35,473 nt of DNA. It comes from Candidatus Thorarchaeota archaeon (GTDB lineage Archaea; Asgardarchaeota; Thorarchaeia; Thorarchaeales; Thorarchaeaceae). Under the pieces are notes generated by a model that saw nothing but the letters and a program-made list of their open reading frames with translations, did not search any database and was not told where the DNA came from. The stretch is taken from positions 1 through 35,473 of the forward strand of contig PRDH01000056.1 in assembly GCA_003345545.1 (NCBI GenBank), given 5' to 3'. Shown here piece by piece: positions 16,841 to 26,397 of this stretch (position 1 is the stretch's first letter; each line of letters starts with the position of its first letter). The translations under genes and the position numbers were made by a program.

Positions 16841-18127
16841 CTACGTGTCTTTCTTTGCGCCTCTTCCTGTCTCAGGGATTGTCAGGACCAAGAGTGTGGA
16901 AACACCCATGACTATCACTAGATAGAGGACTGAGTAGAAGTAAGAGCTTCCCACTCTGAACAGCTCCAGCAAGACTGTCCCAAGGAACCCACCAAGGTTG
17001 CCAAACCAGAACGCCAGTCCCGTGCTTGCGCCTGACAGTTCTGGTCCAACTGATTTCAGTTCCTCGACCACAGAGAGGGCTACTGGCATCACAGCGATCA
17101 GGAAGAATCCCAGAATCGCGGACGTGATGTATGTGAGCTCGAGTATTGTACTAGTACCTAGGACAAGAGTTGCAACTGTACCGACTACCATCGACATCAC
17201 AAGGAAGGGCTTCCTCTTCCGTATCTTGTCTGATATCCCTGGAACGATAACAGCTCCGAATATTCCGGCAACCAGCAGAAGAATCATCACAATGGCAGGA
17301 CTCCCCAGACCCGCAGACACCGGGAGCCCAAGGCTGATGAGCAACTCCTCAATGATTGCAGTCAGTCCGATGAAGATACCAAAGCCTGCAAAGAATCCGA
17401 GCGAGATGATCCACACATTCCTGTCTTTCAGCATTCGCCTGACACTCGGGGTCTGTTCTGCGAGTACATTAATGTCGGGAGGTTTTGGTGGTTTGTTTCG
17501 CGCGACAGCGAAGAAGAGCACAGTGAGAGCTAGGGCAGCCACGGCATCGATCTGAAGTATCCAGACCAGGTTCGCTTGAGCAAGGGGAACAGTATAGCCT
17601 GGTGCACCATAGAGGGGTGCATTCCAGAGAACCATGCTCAATGCAGTTCCCAAGAGCATTCCAAGAAGCATGAAGAGTGTGCCGACTCCAGTCGAGAGAC
17701 CTCGTTCACTCTTTGGGAACCAGCTGACGCTGAGATAGACAATGCAGTTTTGAATCATGACTGAACCGATCGAGAGTCCAAACTGGCATACGAATATCAT
17801 CGTGAAGTCGTTCACGAGGAATATTCTGAGTGCGCCGAAAATGGTCTGGATGACTGCACCTGTACCCGCCACCATGACAAGCCCTTTCCGGTCAGCCAGC
17901 AGGCCCACTGGTATGGAGAGAATTATGAATGCGAGAGGCTGAGACGCTGTCAGAAGAACAACTCCCGGGTCGCCAGGAGCGAGCCCGAGGACAGGCGTCA
18001 CCTCGTTTCTTATCAACGAGAATACAAGCCACATCATCTGGCCGACCATAAAGATCAGACCAAAGACCAGAAGAACAGCCCAACGATACCCATAGACTTG
18101 AGTCTTCTCAGCCTCATCCTGTGCCAT
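16841..18127 (-). CDS. MFS transporter
   Basis: 428 aa with about 12 membrane helices. Motif A reads GLLADRKG after the second helix, and GISDKIRKRK is the equivalent loop in the second half. It is only distantly similar to the other MFS protein in this window; its substrate is unknown. The ATG at 18127 is chosen because AGGAGAG lies 7 nt upstream, whereas the in-frame TTG two codons earlier would be too close to that site. Monocistronic, convergent with the zinc-ribbon membrane gene. Confidence 0.87.
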   Translation of the reverse strand: MAQDEAEKTQVYGYRWAVLLVFGLIFMVGQMMWLVFSLIRNEVTPVLGLAPGDPGVVLLTASQPLAFIILSIPVGLLADRKGLVMVAGTGAVIQTIFGALRIFLVNDFTMIFVCQFGLSIGSVMIQNCIVYLSVSWFPKSERGLSTGVGTLFMLLGMLLGTALSMVLWNAPLYGAPGYTVPLAQANLVWILQIDAVAALALTVLFFAVARNKPPKPPDINVLAEQTPSVRRMLKDRNVWIISLGFFAGFGIFIGLTAIIEELLISLGLPVSAGLGSPAIVMILLLVAGIFGAVIVPGISDKIRKRKPFLVMSMVVGTVATLVLGTSTILELTYITSAILGFFLIAVMPVALSVVEELKSVGPELSGASTGLAFWFGNLGGFLGTVLLELFRVGSSYFYSVLYLVIVMGVSTLLVLTIPETGRGAKKDT

Positions 18128-18360
18128 ATTCAATCTCTCCTAACTCAAGACGAATTATGCTCTGACTAATGAGGAAGTCCTGCCTAAATCAGTTCCGACT
18201 CATCACTTCCTGATCTAAATCACACCTCTAGACAGCAGGAGTGCACTCTGATGTCACTTGATGACGGCATCATGATGCATCAGAAGTAATCGCCTAGGGA
18301 AAGATGTTTAAGTTGTGCTGTGAGCAGTCTTGCATGGGGATGCAAGGACAGGGATAGAAG

Positions 18361-18792
18361 ATGACAGAAACTAAGACACACATGAGGACAGCGCTCGTTG
18401 GCTGGATTGTTGCTGGCTGGTTGCTTACGATCGTTGTAGCAATCCTCTGGATTCTGACAGATCCGATTACAGCGCTGGTCACTGCTCTTGGCATTGGATT
18501 GGGAATTGGCATTGCCTTCATCATCATCATGAATGAGACTCTGATTCTGACCACAATTCAGACGCTCCAGAGCGCGGGCGAGAGCATAGTCCGACTGATG
18601 AGTCTACGCAAGAACATGAGAGCGATCTTGGCTATATGGATCTTCGCTCTCTTCACACTGGTCGTGGTGATGACTGTATTCAATCAGCTGGATCTGGAGA
18701 AGTTCAGCGCAATCATGGGGGTACTGGGCAGCTTTGTTGCTTCGGTGGTCGCATACTACTTCGCAGCAAGCAGAACTGAAACAGCGCCATGA
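18361..18792 (+). CDS. Small four-helix membrane protein, unknown
   Basis: 143 aa with about four membrane helices arranged as two pairs: ALVGWIVAGWLLTIVVAILW and LGIGLGIGIAFIIIM, then AILAIWIFALFTLVVVMTVF and GVLGSFVASVVAYYF. A basic segment (RLMSLRKNMR) separates the pairs. No catalytic motif. A TATA-like TTTAAG about 50 bp upstream and a hairpin right after the stop suggest a single-gene transcript. Function unknown. Confidence 0.65.
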   Translation: MTETKTHMRTALVGWIVAGWLLTIVVAILWILTDPITALVTALGIGLGIGIAFIIIMNETLILTTIQTLQSAGESIVRLMSLRKNMRAILAIWIFALFTLVVVMTVFNQLDLEKFSAIMGVLGSFVASVVAYYFAASRTETAP

Positions 18793-18816
18793 TGTGAGGA
18801 GTCGCCTCGCATCTTT
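18791..18816 (+). terminator. Hairpin after the four-helix membrane gene
   Basis: GATGTGAGG and CCTCGCATC pair over 9 bp (one G-T) around a 5-nt loop, overlapping the stop codon and followed by TTT. It could end transcription between the convergent genes. Archaeal terminators usually rely on U-tracts, and this one is short, so the call is weak. Confidence 0.35.
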
Positions 18817-18855
18817 CGAGATTCATCATGTGGCTCGCATGTAAACAGGTTAGAA

Positions 18856-19902
18856 CTACCCGAACCGAATCTCTAAATCATATCCACATTTTCCACATTT
18901 TCCATCAGCGGTCGTAGCGACGTTCTTCGAGGACAACCTCAGTCGCTCATAGCACAGAGTACCACAATTGGGACATACCGTATCTTCTAGCCCCTTATTG
19001 CCCACGTTGCCAATGTAGACGAACTGCAGTCCCATCTTCTTCACGACATCTCTGGCGTGTTTCAGTAATGCCAATGGGGTTTCTGGCTCTGTGTATCGGT
19101 AGGCTGGATAGTACCTGTTCAGATGCCAGGGCATCTTTGGTCCGGCAGACTCCAGAATCCATCGCGCAAGGGTCTCCAGACACTGCAAGTCATCACTCAG
19201 CCCTGGTACAACGAGTGTTGTGAGCTCTACATGGACTCCTCTCTCAATCATGTGCGTAGTATTGTCCAGTACTGGTTGGAGTGCAATTCCGCATATCCTT
19301 CTGACCTGAGGCTCGCAGCCCTTCAGGTCGACATTCGCAGCATCAAGACCTCCATCGATCATGAGGTCGAGTGCCTCGGTCGTCATGTAGCCGTTCGTGA
19401 CAATCGTGTTGTACAGTCCTCGCTTCTTTGCAAGTCTGAACACCTCGAGGTTCCACTCAAGCATCAGGGTTGCAGCCTCACTGAACGATATAGATACTCC
19501 CCTGCTCTCTCTGTTCTGTGCTATCTTCACGAACTGTTCGGGACTCACGAACCGAGTAAGTTCTGGGGCAGGTTTCTGCTTGGATATGTCAAAGTTTTGA
19601 CAGAAGAGGCAGGATGCATTGCAGCCCCAGCTCCCGACGGTGAGAGCCATCGTGCCAGGAGCAAAATGGAAGAACGGCTTCTTCTCTATGGGATTGTTAT
19701 TGATAGAGGACACATTTCCATAGGCCAAAGTCTTCACAGAGCCATTGATGTTTACTCGTGTGCCACATACTCCCACCTTGCCATCATGAAGTAGGCATCT
19801 ATGAGAGCAAGTGAGACATCGTACGACACCATCTTCTCCTCTTTGGAGAGCTCCTTCATGAATCACCCGAGGATCGAATCGGTCTATGTGAATTTCATCC
19901 AA
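18856..19902 (-). CDS. amrS: AmmeMemoRadiSam-system radical SAM enzyme
   Basis: 348 aa. The radical SAM motif is GCNASCLFC (Cys94, Cys98, Cys101), preceded by a Cys-rich N-terminus (Cys29, Cys32, Cys36, Cys46; the CSHRC and GVCGTR pattern of the AmrS/PflA-like family). A C-terminal zinc ribbon (CPNC at about 318-321 and CGKC near the end) follows. AmrS belongs with Memo (AmrB) and AMMECR1 (AmrA) proteins in a system whose reaction is not firmly settled. Neither partner is in this window. The TTG start is supported by GGTGAG 5 nt upstream. A C-terminal fragment of a second copy lies at 12739-12985. Confidence 0.9.
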   Translation of the reverse strand: MDEIHIDRFDPRVIHEGALQRGEDGVVRCLTCSHRCLLHDGKVGVCGTRVNINGSVKTLAYGNVSSINNNPIEKKPFFHFAPGTMALTVGSWGCNASCLFCQNFDISKQKPAPELTRFVSPEQFVKIAQNRESRGVSISFSEAATLMLEWNLEVFRLAKKRGLYNTIVTNGYMTTEALDLMIDGGLDAANVDLKGCEPQVRRICGIALQPVLDNTTHMIERGVHVELTTLVVPGLSDDLQCLETLARWILESAGPKMPWHLNRYYPAYRYTEPETPLALLKHARDVVKKMGLQFVYIGNVGNKGLEDTVCPNCGTLCYERLRLSSKNVATTADGKCGKCGYDLEIRFG

Positions 19903-20037
19903 ACTGGCTCACCATATCATATGTAGTGAGTTCAGATTATAGCAGTTGCCATGGCACACAGCAACTGCAGAATGTACAGTCCAAGCGTATCAAGCGAAAT
20001 CGGCAAATTTACAAGATGGCCAGATAGTAACTAAAGA

Positions 20038-20889
20038 ATGGCTCGGGCAACTGGATTGGACTCATTCATGTCTTATTACATGAGCGGCAGTCCAACGCCC
20101 TATTATGGCAAGACTGCCCCTGTTCAGAAAGGGCTACTCCCGAGCAGGACTGGCCACATATCCGATCTCTGTGAGGAAGGAGTTGGTCTTGGAGTACCAA
20201 TCTTGCAGTACAAGAGGGACTTCTTCTTTCCAGGCACAGCAACTGTGTCTGAGGAGGGTAGAGTAGGCGGCGGATCAGCGTGGAAGAAGTTCACTATGGA
20301 CCTGATTGATCGACGACAGGGAAGGCTCTCGACACGGATACGAATGTTGTCATGGGCGCCCCAGAGAATATACAATAGAGTCTACAAGTCGAGATATGGT
20401 CGAAGAGTCCTGCGGCTAATCGAAAGTAGACTCGAATCGTTGCGCCCTGATTACGATCCCTCCGTGTTTTTCAGAGTGAGTAGTAGAGGCTCCGTTCTTG
20501 CTTCCTATATGATTGATGAGGAAGCAGGCATCATCAATGTGACGATGGACTTCTCTGGAGTCCAGAGGACCGGCCTGCAGCACATCTATGTTTCAAACGA
20601 ACTGGGGGGAAATCTCTTTGATGTCTATACAGACAGCGCTGGAGCAGTTCTCCAGGGCGATGCTATCGGTGCCTGGGACACTATATGTGCAGCATGGGCT
20701 GCCCTTCATTCTCCAAGCAAGAGTGTAGGATTTCGCGTTGACATTCCAGAGTCGGTTCAGGCATTTCGTGGCAGAGAGATTATCGGCCGAGACATCTGCT
20801 GGAGTGGAATCATATTCATGATGCCTCCTTCCACTACAAGCCTAAGATATAGAATTACTGTCATAATGAACGAGAATCGTGGTGACTGA
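20038..20889 (+). CDS. Unknown protein coupled to a radical SAM enzyme
   Basis: 283 aa, soluble, without Cys clusters or signal peptide. The N-terminus (MSYYMSGSPTPYYGKTAPVQ) is Tyr/Pro-rich; a central basic segment is followed by a probable beta-rich C-terminal half (IYVSNELGGNLFDVYTDSAG, then VGFRVDIPES and YRITVIMNE). I know no family match. Its last codons contain the SD (GGTGA) for the radical SAM gene that starts 3 bp after its stop, so the two are translationally linked. It may be a substrate-binding partner or a second enzyme of the same pathway. A weak TATA-like AAATTTACA lies about 35 bp upstream. Confidence 0.7.
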   Translation: MARATGLDSFMSYYMSGSPTPYYGKTAPVQKGLLPSRTGHISDLCEEGVGLGVPILQYKRDFFFPGTATVSEEGRVGGGSAWKKFTMDLIDRRQGRLSTRIRMLSWAPQRIYNRVYKSRYGRRVLRLIESRLESLRPDYDPSVFFRVSSRGSVLASYMIDEEAGIINVTMDFSGVQRTGLQHIYVSNELGGNLFDVYTDSAGAVLQGDAIGAWDTICAAWAALHSPSKSVGFRVDIPESVQAFRGREIIGRDICWSGIIFMMPPSTTSLRYRITVIMNENRGD

Positions 20890-20892
20890 ATA

Positions 20893-22248
20893 ATGGGAGT
20901 CGATGTCGTTCTTGTATATCCGTACTTCAACGAGGAAATTGATCGGTCTATCTTTCGCTATCCACCCCTCGGACTTGGATACCTTGCCTCTGTCTTGCGA
21001 ACAAATGACATCTCTGTAGGGCTCATTGACTGTACTTTTCTTACTCCCGAGCGTGCTCTGCGTGTCATTCGACATGCACATCCTCGGATCATAGGAATCT
21101 ACTCTATGGTCACTATCAATCATCATGCAACTGCCCTTGCAAAGAGCCTTCGTGAGGATGCAGAGCTGCTTGTGGCAGGTGGACCGCTGCCAAGCATTGT
21201 TCCAGAGGAGTTTCTAGATGTCTTCGATGTGGTCGTACAGCACGAGGGAGAACAAACATTCCTTGAGCTCGTGAGAAAGCATCTCAGCGGAATAGGATGG
21301 CAAGACATTCAGGGGATTGCATTTGCAGGAAATGATGGAGATTGCCATTCTAACCCCTCACGTCCATTTGAAACGAATTTGGACAGGGTTCCGTTTCCAG
21401 CTCGAGACCTGTTCCCAAACCAGTCATACAAGCACTACTGGAGTACATTTCACGGATACACTGTGACAAATCAGATCACAACAAGGGGATGCCCCTACCT
21501 CTGTGATTTCTGCAGCAATCCGGTTTTCGGGCGAAGCTATAGGGAGCGGTCTGCAAAGAACGTTGTTGCAGAGATGCAGGAGATAGAGCAGCTTGGTTAT
21601 GACCGTGTATTCTTCTCTGATGACTGTTTTACTCAGAATCTCGATAGAGTCGGACTGATCTGTAATATTCTCAATGAGGAGAAACTCGACCTTCAGTGGA
21701 TGTGTCTCAGTAGAGCAGACAGACTTGATGAGAGGACTGCCGCGAAGATGGCTCGAGCTGGCTGTGTACAGATCTTCTTCGGGATTGAGTCCGGCAATGA
21801 GCGCATGCTGAGGGTCATGAATAAGCGGATTGTTCTCAAGGATGTTGTAAGAGCTGTTTGCGCAGCGAAGCGTGCAGGAATTGCTGTTGGTGGTTTCTTC
21901 ATCCTCGGATATCCGGGAGAGTCCACTGCATCCCTTCTTGAGACTCTACGGTTCTCTTCATCCTTGCCTCTTGACTACCTATCGTATTCTTTTCCGTACC
22001 CCATAATCGGTACAGGTCTGTACACCAAAGTCAGAGGACACATCACGCACCCCGAGTGGAAGAAACAACGAAGTCTCACAAATAGACATCAGCTGCTGTT
22101 CTCGGGTGACTTCTCTGAGACAAAACTGAGACTGGCGCAGTACAAGGGTCTCGTTCAACACCTCCTCAGAAAGAGAGGTGCAATTGGAATGGCGACGGCT
22201 CACGTTTTCGAGGAGCTGACAGATCCTCTCGTTTCAGTACTCAAATAG
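20893..22248 (+). CDS. B12-binding-domain radical SAM protein
   Basis: 451 aa. The N-terminal 150 residues have the Rossmann layout of class B radical SAM methylases (VVLVYPYF, YPPLGLGYLASVLR, LLVAGGPLPSIVPEE, VVQHEGEQT). The DxHxxG cobalamin motif is not evident, as in many relatives of this class. The SAM domain has CPYLCDFC (Cys200, Cys204, Cys207) and FGIESGNERML with GFFILGYPGE, all standard. Relatives modify lipids, tetrapyrroles and antibiotics, often by methylation or ring changes. The ATG has GGTGA 7 nt upstream within the preceding gene, so it is co-translated with the 283-aa unknown. Confidence 0.9.
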   Translation: MGVDVVLVYPYFNEEIDRSIFRYPPLGLGYLASVLRTNDISVGLIDCTFLTPERALRVIRHAHPRIIGIYSMVTINHHATALAKSLREDAELLVAGGPLPSIVPEEFLDVFDVVVQHEGEQTFLELVRKHLSGIGWQDIQGIAFAGNDGDCHSNPSRPFETNLDRVPFPARDLFPNQSYKHYWSTFHGYTVTNQITTRGCPYLCDFCSNPVFGRSYRERSAKNVVAEMQEIEQLGYDRVFFSDDCFTQNLDRVGLICNILNEEKLDLQWMCLSRADRLDERTAAKMARAGCVQIFFGIESGNERMLRVMNKRIVLKDVVRAVCAAKRAGIAVGGFFILGYPGESTASLLETLRFSSSLPLDYLSYSFPYPIIGTGLYTKVRGHITHPEWKKQRSLTNRHQLLFSGDFSETKLRLAQYKGLVQHLLRKRGAIGMATAHVFEELTDPLVSVLK

Positions 22249-22282
22249 TGAACACGAGCAATGAGAATCGTCAAGTCACAGG

Positions 22283-22486
22283 TCACATCTGTTCCAAGAC
22301 GGCATCTATAACATTCTCAACAAAGGCAGGGTCTCTATAGAGTGAGTAGTAGCCACTGACAATGATGAGGTTCAGCACATCCTCTCGGGTCTTCAGTTCG
22401 AGCCCTAGGTCAAGACACATCGATATCAACTTTGCAGCCTCTTGCTGAACGCAGAGCAGACATGTTGCTTCGCTTGTTGTACTCAC
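22283..22486 (-). CDS. Small CxxC protein, 67 aa
   Basis: A small acidic helical protein with a GTG start and the strongest SD in the window: AGGAGGTG, 5 nt upstream. A TATA-like CATATATG lies at 22544-22551. The sequence carries CLLC near the N-terminus (Cys9, Cys12), a second Cys near residue 24, and a C-terminal helix. With only one CxxC it might bind metal as a dimer or act in thiol exchange. No family recognised. The excellent translation signal is the main evidence that it is real. Confidence 0.65.
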   Translation of the reverse strand: MSTTSEATCLLCVQQEAAKLISMCLDLGLELKTREDVLNLIIVSGYYSLYRDPAFVENVIDAVLEQM

Positions 22487-22543
22487 TTCTACACCTCCTG
22501 ATCCTATCCCAGGATATTGACAGGTCTAATATCCACATCTGAG

Positions 22544-22551
22544 CATATATG
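22544..22551 (-). promoter_or_regulatory. TATA-like box for the 67-aa CxxC gene
   Basis: CATATATG on the reverse strand, about 58 bp from the GTG start, which would give a leader of about 30 nt containing the SD. Called by eye. Confidence 0.35.
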
Positions 22552-22772
22552 TGTCGAGAAAGGGGAAAAGAACATGTTCTCTCCTTCATGAAGTGCTTCT
22601 TCTGTTATGCACAGATTAGTCCATGTTATCGGGGCAATGAATAATCTATTGACCATCGAAGCATAATGAACACGGATACATGCTACGCTTTATTAGAAAT
22701 AATAACTATTGTAAACCAACAGATTTGCAGGTCTGGTCAATATCCATATCGAACAAGATGGTTGGAATAAAC

Positions 22773-23501
22773 ATGGTAGATAACAAATCGAAAATTCGCA
22801 AGAATCCCTCAAAAGAGAACCCGAACCGAGTCGAGATTCTGATGACTGAGTTCGTCACTCATGATGTGAAGCGATTCATTGTTGAGAAACCTAAAGGATT
22901 TGAGTTTCTTCCAGGACAAGCAACCCTCCTGTCGATTCCAAAGCCGAAATGGGAGAATGAGTTCCGAGAGTTCACATTTACATCCTCGAATGATGACAGA
23001 GTCCTTGAGTTCACTATCAAGAGGTATACTGAGCATAATGGTGTCACAAAGCAGTTACATCTGCTAGAGCCTGGAGATGAAATTGTAGTCCATGCACCGT
23101 TTGGCACTATCCTGTACAAGGGAAGAGGAGTCTTTCTTGCTGGCGGGGCAGGCATTACACCCTTCATTGCTATTCTGCGCCATCTCTACAAGACCAATCA
23201 GCTGAAGGGTAACAAACTAATCTTCTCAAACAAAGCGGTCAAGGACATCATCCTTGAGGGAGAGTTCCGTCAGATGCTTGGCGACGACCTCGTTCTCACA
23301 CTCACAGAAGACGACGCAGAAGGGTATGAGCATGGAATGATCAACAAAGAGATGATTCAGAAGTATGTCAAAGACCTGGACCAGAAGTTCTACATCTGTG
23401 GGCCAGATTCCTTCGTGCTTGGTATGAAGAGTATATTGGAGAAGATGGGCGTTAGAGAAGAGAACATCGTAGGGGAGTCTTTCGTCATAGCTGGTGCATA
23501 G
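22773..23501 (+). CDS. Ferredoxin/flavodoxin-NAD(P) reductase-like flavoprotein
   Basis: About 242 aa in the FNR superfamily. The FAD site is REFTFTSSN (the R-x-[FY]-[ST] motif), followed by the NAD(P) site FLAGGAGITPFIAIL and the FYICGPDSF strand close to the C-terminus. The final EESFVIAG-like end (GESFVIAGA) is typical. It should move electrons between NAD(P)H and a carrier; flavodoxins encoded about 10 kb to the right are possible partners. There is no 2Fe-2S domain. ATGs at 22680, 22758 and 22773 are in frame; the first 26 residues of the longest form look non-coding, and 22773 has a weak GGTTGGA upstream. Confidence 0.87.
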   Translation: MVDNKSKIRKNPSKENPNRVEILMTEFVTHDVKRFIVEKPKGFEFLPGQATLLSIPKPKWENEFREFTFTSSNDDRVLEFTIKRYTEHNGVTKQLHLLEPGDEIVVHAPFGTILYKGRGVFLAGGAGITPFIAILRHLYKTNQLKGNKLIFSNKAVKDIILEGEFRQMLGDDLVLTLTEDDAEGYEHGMINKEMIQKYVKDLDQKFYICGPDSFVLGMKSILEKMGVREENIVGESFVIAGA

Positions 23502-23670
23502 ATTGCAGGCTCTGTAATTCGGACAGCTGTATTGGTGCGAATCTCGACAGAAACCCTGCGCTTCGGGATTCTATACCATCATCATGATTGCATGACCTAT
23601 GGAGATATGAACTATCTAGAAGCCTTTAGGCTCTTCAGTGAAATTGAAGCTGGGGTATGGGAAGTGATTT

Positions 23671-24324
23671 TCACTTTTGGTTTCTTGTTCGTTTAAGAAT
23701 CTCAAGTACTTCCCCTTCTGGGACATCATACCAGTATTCATAGGCCTCTGCCACAGCAAAGCTCCACCCGCTCTCGATGCGAGGACAGACCAGATGATCT
23801 ACCACCGGGCGCACTCTTTCAACAGCTGAATTATGTGCAGTCGGAACAGCAACAGTGATGCTCTTCGCACCGATAGTCTTGAGTGATTGAATAGCAGCAA
23901 TCATAGTGTATCCTGATGCGAGACCATCGTCTATGAGTATCACATCTTTCCCTTCGGGTTTTGATACACCCGCTAGCCGCGAATAGAACCTCTGCCTCTC
24001 AGAAATCTGGGTCTTTGTCCTCGTTATCACCTGTTCTATTGTCTTTTCGTCGAGATGCAGACCTCTAACCAATTCGTCATTGAGAATCACATTGCCAGAA
24101 GATGTCAGTGCACCGAATCCTGCTTCCGTGTTGTGAGGAATCTGCAGCTTCCGAACAATAATGATATCAAGCTCAGCATCCAGTGATTGCGCAACTGGTT
24201 CTGCGACTGCGACCCCTCCATTCGGAATTGCCAGAACCAAGTGCAATGAGTCCGGGTCGATAATGCCCCGAAGTTCCTCGACAAGAACATGACCTGCATG
24301 TGTTCTGTCTCTGTAGCTCCACAT
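23671..24324 (-). CDS. Phosphoribosyltransferase family protein, copy 1
   Basis: About 217 aa. The PRPP-binding loop reads VILIDDGLASGYTMIAA, the type I phosphoribosyltransferase signature. AIPNGGVAVAEPVAQSLDAEL is the N-terminal strand that binds pyrophosphate, and LQIPHNTEAGFGALT forms the flexible loop. Genes like this often stand alone and their base or other substrate is uncertain. ATG 24324 gives MWSYRDRTHAG, identical in layout to copy 2 at 29329; a longer frame reaches 24390. The two copies sit about 5 kb apart on the same strand. Confidence 0.87.
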   Translation of the reverse strand: MWSYRDRTHAGHVLVEELRGIIDPDSLHLVLAIPNGGVAVAEPVAQSLDAELDIIIVRKLQIPHNTEAGFGALTSSGNVILNDELVRGLHLDEKTIEQVITRTKTQISERQRFYSRLAGVSKPEGKDVILIDDGLASGYTMIAAIQSLKTIGAKSITVAVPTAHNSAVERVRPVVDHLVCPRIESGWSFAVAEAYEYWYDVPEGEVLEILKRTRNQK

Positions 24325-24542
24325 CAGTATCTGGAATGAACAGAAACGGTTGATATGGTCTTTGATACGATTCCTAGTCACGTTCCGCACGATTCAAGTC
24401 ATCATTATCAAAGAATGTCGATGTCGATTGTGGTGATTATCATGGTGCGATGTCCACGACCTGACTCATGATAAGTGATCCAATTACGTTTGCTGAGCCA
24501 ATGGTTGTTCCACGTACAGTGCCAACTGAATGCGCACCTTGT

Positions 24543-24553
24543 AAAGTTTAATA
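24543..24553 (+). promoter_or_regulatory. TATA-like box for the propeller gene
   Basis: AAAGTTTAATA lies about 75-80 bp upstream of the ATG at 24626, which would give a leader of roughly 50 nt. Called by eye. Confidence 0.35.
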
Positions 24554-24625
24554 GTCTTTGAAGGAATAGATATGCATTGAGCTAAATTGGTCGCTTGAAT
24601 TCCTGTGAGGGAGTTGGGCAGGAAC

Positions 24626-26362
24626 ATGCGTAGCAAATTGATCTTGGTATTCTTGGGGTTTGCTCTCCTAGTATCTTTGATACCTGCCTGTGGTTCCATC
24701 CCACCGGACGATGAGCTCAGTCTTCCCCTCCTCTGGACGTATGACCTCAACTCGACATGTCTTGAGGGACCCGCTGCTGGAGATATCGATAGTGATGGCA
24801 TGCTGGAGGTCGTCTTCAGCACACATCTTGGCAACGGGAATCTGTATGCCCTGAATGGAGAGAACGGGAGTCTACTATGGAAGTTCTACACAGGCGGTCC
24901 CGCCATCGATTCGTCAGTCAGACTGCATGATATTGACAACGATAGCCAGTTGGAAGTCATCTTCACTGCACTCAGTCCATATGTCGAAGGTGCAGGGCTG
25001 TTATTTGCCCTGAGGGGAGAAGATGGTTCTGTCCTGTGGAACTATACCATGGCCGCAGTTTCACTGGGAGGAGCTGCTATTGAGGACATGGACGGTGACA
25101 ATAGACCTGAGGTCATCATTGGCACAGTACAGAATGCAACTGGAGGATATGTCCATATCATCAACGCAGAGGATGGCAGTCTGAGCAGTAGCGTCGGCCC
25201 CTTTCAAGGCGATATCTGCTCTAACCCTGCAGTCCTGGACGTGAATTGTGATGGATTCCTTGACATCGTCATTGCCACTCAGGAGGGTGATAATTCCGTC
25301 TGCGCAATTAACGGGCCCTCTCTATCCATACTCTGGAGATATCAGGGAGAGTCGAGTTTCAGAGGGGGTTGCGCGTATGCAGATCTCGACAATGATGCCA
25401 TACAAGAATTAGTCATAGGTTCGACGGATGGCCATATCCATGCAATCAATGCTGAGGACGGCAGCAGTCTATGGACATATGCTGGAAATTCCTCCTACTA
25501 TGCCACCTGTATTGCTGATTTGGGTCGGGTCTTCGGCTCTGAGATTGTGGCAATTGGAGAAAGAGAGGTTCTAGTTCTGAACGGGGATGGCGAGCCTAGC
25601 TGGTCGTACTCGCATGGCGCAACCTCTATTTCCTACCCGTTGACCACACCCTCGATCTCTGACCTCGATGGCAATGGCATTGCAGATATTTGCTTCCCTG
25701 ACTCTCAAGGTGTAATTGAAGTGAGAGACGGTGATAGCGGAATCATCCTACATTTCAATGCGAGTGATAGCAATCCTCTAGGCACCATGGGTGTCTATCA
25801 CAGCCCCATTATCGCAGACTTCGATGGAGATGACTTCCTTGACATTTTCATCGTGGCTGGAAAGGGGGACTCATCAAATCCCATTGAGAACTATGGCCAG
25901 GCCTATGTGTTCAAAGGATCTGGTGGTTCCGGCGGGGGCTGGCTAATGGATAGGCACGATGGCCGCAACAGTGCCTGCTTCAATGGCTACTCACATCTCG
26001 TGCGTATCACAGGTCACGTCGAGGATGGTGAAAATCATAGTTCGATTGCAGGTGCGCGAATCAGTACGGTGGGCGGCAAAGTATCTGCTACAACCGATTT
26101 GGATGGCGATTTCTCGCTCAATCTCTACCCTGGCTTCACAACCCTTGTAGTCGAAGCCGATGGATATGAACCTAGACTCTTGAGTGTGACAATCTTAGAT
26201 GCAGAGGGACAGTCGTTTGTCTTTCGGCTCAGCCTACAGACAACTGAATCGGCCACCATCGTCTTTCCGACAATCGATCCTGCAATCAGCGTTGTGCTGG
26301 CAATCGTTGTAACCGGAATTGTCATTGTGATGGTTGCGGTGCGCAGACTTCCTCATGGTTGA
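24626..26362 (+). CDS. Secreted FG-GAP/PQQ-like beta-propeller protein with C-terminal anchor
   Basis: 578 aa. A signal peptide (KLILVFLGFALLVSLIPACG) leads into at least seven repeats that mix an FG-GAP calcium loop (DIDSDGMLEVVF, DIDNDSQLEVIF, DLDNDAIQELVIG, DLDGNGIADICF, DFDGDDFLDIFI) with a PQQ-like NAEDGSSLWTY strand. A carboxypeptidase-regulatory-like domain (GARISTVGGKVSATTDLDGD) follows at about 470-540, and a final membrane helix (VVLAIVVTGIVIVMVAV) anchors it. It is probably a calcium-stabilised surface protein for adhesion or binding. The Cys in PACG could be a lipid site, but the lipobox is poor. ATG 24626 is preferred to an upstream GTG at 24605. Confidence 0.85.
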   Translation: MRSKLILVFLGFALLVSLIPACGSIPPDDELSLPLLWTYDLNSTCLEGPAAGDIDSDGMLEVVFSTHLGNGNLYALNGENGSLLWKFYTGGPAIDSSVRLHDIDNDSQLEVIFTALSPYVEGAGLLFALRGEDGSVLWNYTMAAVSLGGAAIEDMDGDNRPEVIIGTVQNATGGYVHIINAEDGSLSSSVGPFQGDICSNPAVLDVNCDGFLDIVIATQEGDNSVCAINGPSLSILWRYQGESSFRGGCAYADLDNDAIQELVIGSTDGHIHAINAEDGSSLWTYAGNSSYYATCIADLGRVFGSEIVAIGEREVLVLNGDGEPSWSYSHGATSISYPLTTPSISDLDGNGIADICFPDSQGVIEVRDGDSGIILHFNASDSNPLGTMGVYHSPIIADFDGDDFLDIFIVAGKGDSSNPIENYGQAYVFKGSGGSGGGWLMDRHDGRNSACFNGYSHLVRITGHVEDGENHSSIAGARISTVGGKVSATTDLDGDFSLNLYPGFTTLVVEADGYEPRLLSVTILDAEGQSFVFRLSLQTTESATIVFPTIDPAISVVLAIVVTGIVIVMVAVRRLPHG

Positions 26363-26397
26363 GTTTCAAAGGGGAAGCCCTCGTATCGAGGACCGTT

